From contig JADRCO010000693.1 in NCBI GenBank assembly GCA_021464525.1, positions 1 through 28,106 of the forward strand: a DNA stretch of 28,106 nt, written 5' to 3'. The notes beneath the pieces were generated by a model. That model was not told the DNA's origin, ran no database searches, and worked only from the letters and a program-made list of their open reading frames with translations. The position numbers and the translations under genes were made by a program. This stretch comes from Rhizophagus sp. LPA8_4_AMF. Taxonomy: Eukaryota > Glomeromycota > Glomeromycetes > Glomerales > Glomeraceae. Of this stretch, positions 19,467 through 27,632 are shown one piece after another; within the stretch, counting starts at the first letter, position 1; every line of letters starts with the position of its first letter.

Positions 19467-20159
19467 ATGGACAATAATTCATTATCGCATTTTCCTTCGT
19501 CGTCAGACCCTTCTATATTTGTAAAAGATGGTCATTTTTACGTTAATATACCGATAGCTGGAATATATAATCGCCGTTTAGATTCTGAGAAATATGAAAA
19601 ATATAAAACTTTCAATAATTTTTGCTTATTCCGAATTTTATGTCAATCAAAATTGGCTAAAATAAATAGTAAGAACGTTTCCATTGCTGCTTCTGACTTG
19701 TGGAAATATGTTCCTCAGGACTTTAAAGATAGGTTGGGAAAATATTGTGATTATATAAAATCCAGAAAAAACACGATCCATTTTAAAGGACTATACAATC
19801 AAAAGGGTTATAACAAACCTCGTACTTGGAAGAAGAAGTCTAACGAAACGCATGAAATTTTACCGGATAAACATTGGATTCAACGGGAGGAGTTTATGAA
19901 TCAACATTTTCAAGAAGAAATAAAAGAATTAAATTTCGTTGAAACAGAACCTTGTTATTTTAATCCATCTCAATATTATAATATTATTAACGACGCAAGG
20001 AATGCCGAATTTGTAGATGATAAACCCAAAAGCTTTTTCTTACAAGGAATCATCAAACAATCGCAAGATATTAATGAATTGAACTCTCAACAAGACGATA
20101 ATGTAAATAATGCAAAAGGCTTATCTGATAAATTAATGCTAAGTATGGTGAACATATAA
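19467..20159 (+). CDS. MATA-type HMG-box protein (diverged)
   Basis: 230 residues, single exon. Residues about 48-101 fit an HMG box: helix 1 FNNFCLFRILCQSKL, then SKNVSIAASDLWKYVPQDF, matching the family pattern N-x-F-x-[LF]-[YF]-R...S..AS.LWK..P...K, then DRLGKYCDYIKSRK for helix 3. This domain binds the DNA minor groove. MATA-HMG proteins include fungal mating-type regulators and form a large family in Rhizophagus. The region after the box (KPRTWKKKSN) is basic and could help DNA binding or nuclear entry; the C-terminal third is acidic and polar (FVETEPCYFNPSQYYN; QQDDNVNN) with no domain recognised. TATAAAG at 19382 supports this start. Nothing here marks it as the mating-type locus itself; the usual flanking homeodomain genes are absent. 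Confidence 0.72.
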   Translation: MDNNSLSHFPSSSDPSIFVKDGHFYVNIPIAGIYNRRLDSEKYEKYKTFNNFCLFRILCQSKLAKINSKNVSIAASDLWKYVPQDFKDRLGKYCDYIKSRKNTIHFKGLYNQKGYNKPRTWKKKSNETHEILPDKHWIQREEFMNQHFQEEIKELNFVETEPCYFNPSQYYNIINDARNAEFVDDKPKSFFLQGIIKQSQDINELNSQQDDNVNNAKGLSDKLMLSMVNI

Positions 20160-20795
20160 ACATATAAACGCGAATTTATCGTAAATTCTTTTCAATTTTT
20201 TTTTTATCTCGATGGAATACGGAAATAATTATGGTCAAATTAAGGACTTTTTAAGGATTACTTCTTTTCTAAGATATTTATTATTTTTGTTTACAAAAGT
20301 ATATGATTAAAAACATTAAGCTTAAATAAAGATTCATTTATAAGAAATATTTAAACTAAATTTAATATTTGAAATGTGAAATCCTGTACGAATTACTAAA
20401 CGATCTTTTCTAATAATTCCAGTTACGCGTATTACAATTTAACAATCCTCGTTATTATTTATTATAGACATGTGTCCGGAATTTTATACGCGATATCAGA
20501 ACATTTCATCTCTTTTTGGTATTGAATGCTTATTAAAACATTAATATATTAAAGGAAATATTACCAACAATACCGATAATTATTTACTCTAATATAACTG
20601 TTCTTATTATTTAGCGTTATCCAGATCAATCTTTTTAAATAAAGTAACTAGAAGGGATTGATTAGATACCGCCCACTATTGAATAATTTCACCACCATGA
20701 GTTTGAAGATGCTCCTGAAGGCATACGTTGGTGTATAAAAATACTGTATAAATAAGATCAAAATGGATAATTGATGAAAGAATTAAAACAAAAGA
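20160..20795. other. Intergenic
   Basis: AT-rich spacer. A short coding-like stretch FHHHEFEDAPEGIRWCIKI at about 20687-20746 (plus) stands out from the AT background, but it is flanked by stops and I cannot assign it. No other gene is seen. Confidence 0.35.
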
Positions 20796-21046
20796 CCCTA
20801 TAGAAAAAGTAGATACGTTTTTATGCTGAAAGATATGTTTTGTATACTGAAGATACGTTTAGGTACGTTTTTTATACTGAGAGATACAGAAAAATGCACA
20901 ATTTCGTACCTCACATGATACGTTTTTTCAGTATAATTTCACATGAAAAACGTATCTTGCGAGATACGGAAAAATGCACAATTCCGTATCTCACAGTATA
21001 AAAAAGTATAAAACGTAATAAAAACGCATCCACTTTTTTTATAGGG
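20796..21046. mobile_element. 251-bp MITE with 28-bp TIRs and two internal hairpin repeats
   Basis: The terminal inverted repeats 20796-20823 and 21019-21046 agree at 25 of 28 positions (CCCTATA, then AAAAAGT, then CGTTTTTA). Both sides are bordered by AGA, a possible 3-bp target duplication. Inside, a 34-bp unit GAGATACRGAAAAATGCACA... occurs at 20881 and again 80 bp later at 20961. The second copy is itself a hairpin: GAGATACGGAA (20961-20971) pairs with TTCCGTATCTC (20982-20992). No coding frame. Confidence 0.75.
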
Positions 21047-21339
21047 AGAAACTTGCAACTTTCGAAATCTTTGAATATTTCATATATTTTTACCGGTTTT
21101 ATTTAACTTTTTTCTTGTGCGTGTCAGATGAAAGAAATGTTAATTTATCGGGACGAATGTGGCACTTATATTATTTAAACTTTTTTTTTATCCTTTATCC
21201 TTTTATAATTAGCTTTCAATAGCTTTGTATCAATTTACGGTATTATTTGTCTTTTCATAATCATTAGTTCTTATAATGGTAGTGTTACTATTATCCCAGC
21301 GACCGATTAAATCGTTTATTATGCTATATTCTTATTCCC
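21047..21339. other. Spacer, nothing recognised
   Basis: AT-rich DNA between two inverted-repeat elements. No open frame or repeat that I can support. Confidence 0.35.
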
Positions 21340-21428
21340 TGTGATTGGACGATCTACAATCACGTTATATTAATTTTACTGTGCCATTCGTTTGAAAGTA
21401 TAGCGTGATTGTAGATCGTCCAATCACA
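21340..21428. repeat. 89-bp hairpin with perfect 25-bp inverted repeats
   Basis: 21340-21364 and 21404-21428 are exact reverse complements over 25 bp, separated by 39 bp. Each arm also contains its own inverted repeat GTGATTG...CAATCAC, so the structure is nested. No mismatch in either arm points to recent origin or to selection for pairing. It could be a tiny MITE or a transcribed hairpin. No target site duplication is obvious. Confidence 0.85.
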
Positions 21429-21893
21429 TAGTTTACGAACCTACGAATAACAGCCGCCTTGATTTTTCGTGGATTAGGCTTTTTTAAAGTTAAATCAAGA
21501 TTAAAAAATACAGAAACGATACTCTTAATTTATGCAACATTAAGCGTAATAATTAATACGGCGAATTTATTTTATTTAGTTTTTTTATCCAATTAACACC
21601 GCATGTACATAAAAACAGTTTATTGAAAGCGTTGCATAGAAAGAAATTTTGAACTCATCAAACAAGCTTTCAATTCAATTACTCGAAGATTTTGTACATG
21701 AATCACCCGAGTCGCAAGGTTCACACTACATTTCACGTGGATTATGCCTAAAAATAGTCAGCCATTCCGTCATTTTGATCATTTAATGTCGTGTTTATAA
21801 CACATTTTTTTTAAACGGTAATATGATGAGAATTGTTTACAAAGCTCCTTAACAAAGTTCACAGTCCAGATCCAACCCAATGCTGCAAAGCCT
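21429..21893. other. Spacer, no gene assigned
   Basis: Somewhat GC-richer toward 21690-21890 (for example ACCCGAGTCGCAAGG). A minus-strand frame at 21779-21970 overlaps the small secreted candidate in another frame and could be part of it if that gene is spliced, but no junction is convincing. Confidence 0.3.
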
Positions 21894-22076
21894 CTATTTT
21901 GTGGTCTTGAGTAAGTCACGACCTGTAACCTTTTGCTTACGAATTTTTTCCCAGTCATCTTTCCCGGCATGACGTAGGGTACCTTTCTTTGCTATAATAG
22001 AAATACAAGCTTGCGATGAATTCAGAACAAAAGAGGACAGTAATAACATTGTAAAATTTGAAGGAAAAAATTGCAT
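21894..22076 (-). CDS. Possible small secreted protein
   Basis: 60 residues with an ATG at 22076. The N-terminus MQFFPSNFTMLLLSSFVLNS has a hydrophobic core of the signal-peptide kind, followed by SSQA, a plausible cleavage site. The mature part is short, basic and polar (KKGTLRHAGKDDWEKIRKQK) and has one Cys. Codon content is less AT-driven than the spacers. No family is recognised. Potential donors (AAG|GTACCC, AAG|GTTACA) mean the 3' part might be spliced into another frame. Small secreted proteins are common in these fungi, but this one rests only on the signal-like start. Confidence 0.3.
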   Translation of the reverse strand: MQFFPSNFTMLLLSSFVLNSSQACISIIAKKGTLRHAGKDDWEKIRKQKVTGRDLLKTTK

Positions 22077-23386
22077 TAAATCTCATTTTTATTATTAACG
22101 GTAGGTATAGCAAAAGAACATATTAAAAAGTAAAATAGGTACATAATTTGCAACAAAAAGCTAAACTTTTTACCTAAATTACGATTTACGACTCAAATTT
22201 CCTGGAAAAAACTTACAATACGACTAAGATTCTACTTTTTTTTTCTGATTTGCATTTGTTCTACTTCAAGTTCTTTAATTTTTTTTTTCAAATGAATTTT
22301 CTAACATTTAAGCGAAATACAAAAGTATTAATATAAAGATGAATTAAATTAGTTTAACCAAAAAGACTACGAAATTAATAATTTATACCTCATTCTTGAC
22401 AATATACATATTCTAAGTATTGAATTCAATTAAGTTCGCGCATCATGTTAGGGACGGTTGGATATTCTATGGCTCATCTTTGTATGCTCAAAAAACTGAA
22501 GATTTTGTCGCACTTATTTTACAGGATTTTGAGCTTTTTGGTTGGGCACATCCTATATTTAATAAAGTAAAAGCAAAGTGATTAAATTGCATAACGCATA
22601 TTAGAATATAAAAATAAGAAAAAATAACATACTCATATCTTTTTGCTTGATATAACTGACTATCAAATTGCAACTCTTTAAATTTTGACCTTCAAATTGT
22701 TTTTTCTCATTTCATTGAAAAGACCACTATACTCTTAACGAGTTAATAAATTTGATTGGATTTTAGCTTTATTAACAGTTTGGTTAAATTTATCAACAAC
22801 AATTAAATTTTTTATTAATTACAATTACCCACTATCCTTTTTATTTGCGTACACAAATGGAAATGAAGTAATCTTTTAATCTTGTCTTGTATACATCAAA
22901 GGGTCTTGAGTTCGTTGAGATATGAGTTTTTGGTCATAAGTACAAGGATATCTATGACAAACTGTGGATAAAAATGAAATTTAGGTTAGAAAACTTCCAA
23001 AGGGAATGAAAGTACAAAGAAAATGAAAGGAGATGAAGGATACAAAGGGAGAGTAGCTTCGAAACTCTATCTATTTCCATTAATTTTAAAGATTTTTATC
23101 ATCGTTATAGTATGATAAATTATTTTTACAAAGCGAAATATAATTGTGGCTTCGCCTGTAAATGGTCAAATGACCATGTGTAAAATTATTCGTATTTTTA
23201 CTGCGACATGGATAAAAATTAAATTTATTACGAATCTATGACGCATTGTTACCGTGACTTTAGCGTGTAAATCGACTTTATATGGGAGTTGATCAGGTTT
23301 ATCATATGATCAATGACATAAATACGAGTCTATCACCATAAGCCACCAGATTTTCTTTTTCTTGAAAATATCGTTGAACGTTACAA
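22077..23386. other. Intergenic with one coding-like scrap
   Basis: At 22438-22581 (plus) a 47-codon frame includes DGWIFYGSSLYAQKTEDFV and LILQDFELFGWAHPIFNK; it has no start codon and no assigned family, so it is only noted as a possible exon remnant. 22950-23060 is purine-rich. ATGGTCA...TGACCAT forms a small inverted repeat near 23162-23177. No other gene is seen. Confidence 0.3.
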
Positions 23387-23977
23387 ATGGGAACACATAG
23401 TATTATACTTATTCGAGAACGTAGACCTAAAAGAAGAGAAATAAGTTTGCTGGGTGGGCCAGCTGGAAGTCAATACTTTTATGAATATTATGTTTGTATT
23501 TATATACACTATGATGGATATGTCGAAGGTGGTGTGGGTGAATGGTTGGCTAATTTTCTCTACGAATTTACACAAAATCTTTCAACACTTACAACTTATG
23601 TTGATACCGGCCTCCTTGGGGCTAAATTAATTAACGGCATCTATTCGAGTGATTTCATTATTAATCCACGTCTTGTTCCTATCGCGTCCTTGGAACAAAT
23701 ATTCCAAAATGATTACGAATATGCGTACATTGTTACTGCCTCGTACGATTCAAATGTTGGTTTAAATGATAAATCTATCATGTTAAGTGTATACCAGTAT
23801 AAAGATTTTATTTTAACTGCACGACCGGAAAAGTTTATGGAAAAGTACAAGTATTATATTGAACAGATGGAAGAAAATAAGAAATCATTTGCAGAGATCA
23901 AATATGATGATGAAGTAGAAAAAAACGGATACCTTTCAGAAGATCAACTTCTTATCGAGTATCTAAATACCCATTGA
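23387..23977 (+). CDS. MGTxS / YDGYxxGxG family protein of unknown function
   Basis: 196 residues, single exon. Four signatures follow the order I know from a family of uncharacterised bacterial and phage proteins: the start MGTHS (family MGTRS); YVCIYIHYDGYVEGGVGEWL (family Y-x-x-YDGYPxGHGxxLAxFL); TGLLGAKLI (family NGMGxLAAQLI); and DYEYAYIVT (family DYxYxYxV). The second motif has lost the His of GHG (GGVG here). Residues about 16-31 are an insertion relative to the bacterial pattern. The C-terminal 60 residues are charged and helical (MEKYKYYIEQMEENKK) and probably specific to the fungus. A pyrimidine-rich leader (TTTTCTTTTTCTTG) precedes the start, as in other genes here. Biochemical role unknown. 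The match is from memory, not from a search. Confidence 0.65.
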   Translation: MGTHSIILIRERRPKRREISLLGGPAGSQYFYEYYVCIYIHYDGYVEGGVGEWLANFLYEFTQNLSTLTTYVDTGLLGAKLINGIYSSDFIINPRLVPIASLEQIFQNDYEYAYIVTASYDSNVGLNDKSIMLSVYQYKDFILTARPEKFMEKYKYYIEQMEENKKSFAEIKYDDEVEKNGYLSEDQLLIEYLNTH

Positions 23978-25576
23978 TTTTTATCAGATAATATAATAGG
24001 TTCTAGCATGATTATAATATTAAATCTAGTCAAACCTTTCTTTATTATAATCATATATGGTATTATAGCAATTAATATTTTTTTTTTTATTAGCTCATGA
24101 AAGCAGATAAAATATTGTCATTTTTTTACTTCAATAGTTGTAACTCTTACTAGCACATTTGAAATGAGTCGATATTATAATAAATATTTACCTTTGATAA
24201 TTTTATCGTATTATAATAGTAACGATTTATATGGTTAGCTGTCATTTTTGTTTCTAACATCGTAACGCTATAATTGGAGTTAACACGTAAAAATTCGTTC
24301 GTCTAGTATTGTTTTAACCTGATTGTAACTAAAATAAATATTCAATTGATATGAATACTAATATTTGACGTGATATACATGTCAGATCAATGATTGTTAC
24401 ATGGTATACCGATTAAAAAAGAAAGTAATTGTTGTTAAATGAACGTAATCAAAGTTTATTTGCGTAATTTTGAAGATGAGAATTAAATAATATACAGAAT
24501 TTTTAATGTAATGAAATTGGACATTACGTGATAGTATATTTACAATATATTTTAGATCAATTGATAATTAATTATTAATGACTTGAATAAAATTAAAATC
24601 TATAAAGAAAATTACAATAGGAATCGTGTGAATTTTGAAAGTAGATCCCTGTTTTTTAAATTTTCATTTATTATAAAATTCTGCTTCCTCAGTATTGAAA
24701 TCACTATATAATTTTAATTGTTTAAATAAATAAAAAAGCTGATTGACAATTATATTATAACGAAAGTAAATAAACAATTTCCCCTCGCTCTTTCAAGTAT
24801 TTTTATATAGTGAATAGCAATTCAATTTATTGCGTCCTATCATTACCATTACAATATAAAATAAATGGGTTTACTCGAAATCAACAATTAATTATTCTAT
24901 AAAATATTTTTTTCAAAAAAATTGATTTAATTTTCTGAATCTGACTTCACAATCCCACGCTCCTGAATATAGTTTAAGAATAATAACTTACGTTAAAATA
25001 TAAAGACATTGGCCATCCCTGTTGGCTATGTAAAATCGAAAATTGTAATTGAATTCGTTTTCTCATAATAAATTTTTTCTTTATTAAGTAATAGTTGTTA
25101 TTAATTATTGTGACGTGTAATTTTCGTTAACCTGCTGTGAAATAATAATATTTACAGTTTATTAGTTAAACAATAGGAATAAAAGTAAAAAAATTATGAC
25201 TAAATCTTTTCATTAATTTAAAATGAGTATAAATAATGACCTGATACTGTAGTAAACGGTGCACGCCCTAAACTATGAAAAAATAATTGAAATTTCATGA
25301 CACCACTTTTTTGGAGATAAACGAGAGTCTCTTGAAAAAGTTTATTGAACGTGTAAATTTCTTTCTATGTGGAATTTTTTTGAATTTTCTTGGAAGTAAG
25401 CGGTTAAAAAAAAGAATTATTAAAGAAATGTTATTAACGTATTTTTAATCCTGACACCTTAACAATCTATATAAAACACTCCAATATAAGTATTTTTACA
25501 TTAAAAGATCGTATAATTCAATTCCCATATGTCCATATGAATTTTATCGAGTTATAGGCAAATAAGAATTGGTAAA
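23978..25576. other. Long AT-rich spacer, nothing recognised
   Basis: About 1.6 kb without an open frame longer than about 60 codons, without inverted-repeat element ends that I can pair, and without a TATA/pyrimidine promoter layout. GCCATCCCT near 25013 resembles the hAT end at 26650-26659, but no partner end was found. Confidence 0.4.
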
Positions 25577-25882
25577 TCAGTTTTGAGTAGTTTGTGTTTC
25601 AGACCGAGCTATATATACTGTACATTTTTTCAGGGCATTTAAAAAAGGAAATAAATTCTGGCTGACATTATCTATAAAAGGAAAGATCTTCAAGATCATT
25701 TTACTCATTTTATGTATAGCTCGACCATCTTTTTTACCAAAAAATTGGGATCGACTTTCCAAATCAAATTGTTTCGGATTTTTATTTTTTTTAAAGTATT
25801 TATTTATTGTACCTATAATCACACTTGTAATACAAATGTATATGATAATGCCTAAAAAAAATCTAGAATAAACTAGACTCAA
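25577..25882 (-). pseudogene. Coding-like exon or gene fragment beside the hAT element
   Basis: A 101-codon open frame ending at a stop at 25577. It opens without ATG (TTG at 25882, stop codon just before), but acceptor-like TTCTAG and TTTTTTTTAG sites lie at its start, so it could be a last exon. The protein begins hydrophobic (FFLGIIIYICITSVIIGTI), then is basic and polar (ESRSQFFGKKDGRAIHKMSK). Any upstream exon would lie beyond the hAT derivative at 25935-26659, so the gene may have been split by that insertion. No family is recognised. Confidence 0.3.
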
Positions 25883-26066
25883 ATCCTATATCGTTTAAAT
25901 TTTTACTTAATTGTTTTGAACTTGTAATCACAAGTAGGGATGGCAAAAAGCATGTTTTAAAACAATTTTGGTGTTTTAAAACATTAAGCACTTTAATAAC
26001 CTTTACTACATAATACATATTTGCAATAAAAATTTAAGCATTTTATTATACAATATATATTATTTT

Positions 26067-26258
26067 TCAATGAAATTTATTTTTTTTTTTCATCATTTTC
26101 AAAGTCTTTGACACTTTATTATATTTACAATAAAATAATTTAATTTTCGTCATTTCAATAAAATTTATATAGTTTTCATCACCTTCACGTCCATCAACTT
26201 CTGTAACTTTTTCAAAGTGCTTACGGACGTCTTCTAATGGTGGTCTTCCACGAGACAT
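26067..26258 (-). pseudogene. hAT transposase N-terminus (BED zinc-finger start), truncated
   Basis: The 63-codon frame begins MSRGRPPLEDVRKHFEKV, matching the R-G-R-P-P...[WV]..F.K start of BED-finger hAT transposases in these fungi; DGREG also fits the usual turn before the metal site. Where the C-x2-C pair is expected only one Cys remains (FYCKYN), and the catalytic and dimerisation regions are absent. The rest is Lys-rich and ends at a stop. It lies wholly within the hAT ends. Confidence 0.6.
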
Positions 26259-26322
26259 AATCTTGAAAAGAAAGAGGTAAAATATAATTACGCAATTTTA
26301 TTATAATAATCATGCCGATCAA

Positions 26323-26500
26323 TGTTTTATCGCAGTTTTCAGAATTCTGCTACCCCATGCAAATTACTTAATAAAAAAAATTATCAGATTACCGGACGAT
26401 TACTAGACAAAATCTGGGCAATTTGTCCGGTAATCATCCAGTAATCATAATTACCTAATAACCACAATGTATACAGAATTCTGAAAATTGCGATAAAACA
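26323..26500. mobile_element. 178-bp MITE nested in the hAT derivative
   Basis: 27-bp terminal inverted repeats (26323-26349 and 26474-26500) differ at one position; they begin TGTTTTATCGCA and end at CAGAATTCTG. A second inverted pair, GATTACCGGAC and GTCCGGTAATC, lies inside (about 26390-26436), so the whole element can fold into a long hairpin. No coding frame. A solo end of the same family is at 11306-11354. It sits between the hAT end and the transposase start. Confidence 0.8.
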
Positions 26501-26719
26501 AAATCACATTTTAAATCAATAAAATTTTATTTTTATTTTATTTCAGGAAAAGTAGTTATCAAAGTCAGAAGCAAAAAAATGAGCGGACAGTTTTAAATCA
26601 ATAAAAAACTGATTTAAATTGTTTTAAAACATCTTGTTTTAAATCACGTGCCATCCCTAATCACAGGTCACTATTTTACGCCATACTGAATTAAAACTTT
26701 CTCTCGTTTTACGACCTTA

Positions 26720-27120
26720 TTGATCCAGCGACATGATTTATTTATAAACTGATTTTATAAAACTTTCATCTTCCTCTGTTAAATCAATCATATATATAAT
26801 ATATATTTCTTCTTTTATCTTCTTTAGTATGTTCTCTCGTTCACATTTATTAACTTCTTCACAGCGTTCTTTCCAAATTTATTTTTTGACTCAATTACCA
26901 CTTTACCAATAAATTCACATATAATTCATTGTTATTTGAATCCGAAAAAAGTTTTTTATTTTACCAAATCTTTAATTATTTCATTGCATTGAGTAATACC
27001 GTTGATTCTTTGATTTAATAATTAAATTTGGCTTTCCACTGATGGATTTTACATTCCTTTTCGATTTTATCAATTATATTCTCCAATCCATCGCAAAGTC
27101 TCTATAATCGAAGTTATATT
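26720..27120 (-). pseudogene. Decayed gene relic with coiled-coil-like segments
   Basis: In three minus-strand frames, pieces follow in order: IDKIEKECKIHQWKAKFN, NGITQCNEIIKDLVK, KVVIESKNKFGK, ERCEEVNKCERENILKKIKE and IDLTEEDESFIKS. Their amphipathic, Glu/Lys-rich character suggests a coiled-coil protein. Stops and frameshifts separate every piece. I cannot name the family. Confidence 0.4.
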
Positions 27121-27398
27121 TTTGGTTTTTGAAAACAAAGATTAGTTGGTAAAGGAGTACAATGTATTAAAAAAGGAAAAGTCAATTTTAGAAATGGAAA
27201 AATGTATTAAGCATGACTAAATGATGATCAGAATTCAAAAAAGAAAACCTAACGATTTGTTGTTAACGTTATGTTACGTTAACATTTCGTTCGTTTCGTA
27301 CGTTTCTTAACGTTAAATTTAATGCCAAATCCCACCCACCACCCGCCATACCTATCTGCGAATTACCATATAATTATTCCACAAAACAATGTGATCGG
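27121..27398. other. Spacer with clustered AACGTT/GTTAAC words
   Basis: 27240-27320 holds repeated TTAACGTT, ACGTTAAC, CGTTCG and CGTACG words, partly self-complementary, followed by a C-rich patch (CCCACCCACCACCCGCC). It may be promoter DNA of the secreted-protein gene at 27477 or an old repeat. Confidence 0.35.
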
Positions 27399-27476
27399 GT
27401 AAATTAAAAGGTGTTATTTATTTGATTACGTTCTTATGTATTTGTTACGGTATTAATGCTTTATTGTTTTTTAGGC

Positions 27477-27561
27477 ATGAAACTTCAACTTCTCCATTTT
27501 CCGATCTTACTGTACCTGTTTATCTGGATATACTATACTATAAATGCAACTAAACTTACAG
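27477..27561 (+). CDS. Probable secreted protein, first coding exon (partial gene)
   Basis: ATG at 27477 opens MKLQLLHFPILLYLFIWIYY then TINATKLTG. A positive start, a 17-residue hydrophobic core and a small-residue TINA site make a good signal peptide. The exon then meets a donor, ACAG|GTACGG, at 27562; without splicing the frame runs to a stop at 27630, giving 51 residues. A 5'-UTR intron is likely: donor CGG|GTAAAT at 27399 and acceptor TTTTTTAG ending at 27474, two bases before the ATG. Downstream, a CAG acceptor at 27787 would continue in frame as AKWFPVNFTW, but this is not secure. The rest probably lies beyond the window edge. It could be an effector-type small secreted protein. Confidence 0.45.
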
Positions 27562-27632
27562 GTACGGTACGAAGTCACCTAATAAAATATAATACCTATA
27601 TTATTTTTTTCTTTTATCAATTTAAATTTTAA

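Larger units (their letters stand above)
25935..26659 (-). mobile_element. hAT-type transposon derivative (725 bp) with BED-finger remnant
   Basis: The ends read TAGGGATGGCA... and ...GCCATCCCTA, the hAT form. They are flanked by the near-identical 8-mers ATCACAAG (25927-25934) and ATCACAGG (26660-26667), the duplication size of hAT elements. Subterminal TGTTTTAAAAC words occur on both sides (25954-25964, 26624-26634). Inside, on the minus strand, is a frame that starts like a hAT transposase. The element is therefore an internal deletion product of an autonomous hAT, further interrupted by the 178-bp MITE at 26323-26500. It cannot make a transposase. Confidence 0.8.

Noticed and set aside
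20652-20676. GATTAGATACCGCCC resembling a small-subunit rRNA motif (GGATTAGATACCC)
   Set aside because: Only the short word matches; flanking sequence shows no rRNA similarity.
23381-23575. 64-codon open frame, minus strand
   Set aside because: Antisense to the first third of the MGTxS gene.
25010-25022. Second hAT end (GCCATCCCT)
   Set aside because: Short match only; no partner end and no 8-bp duplication found.
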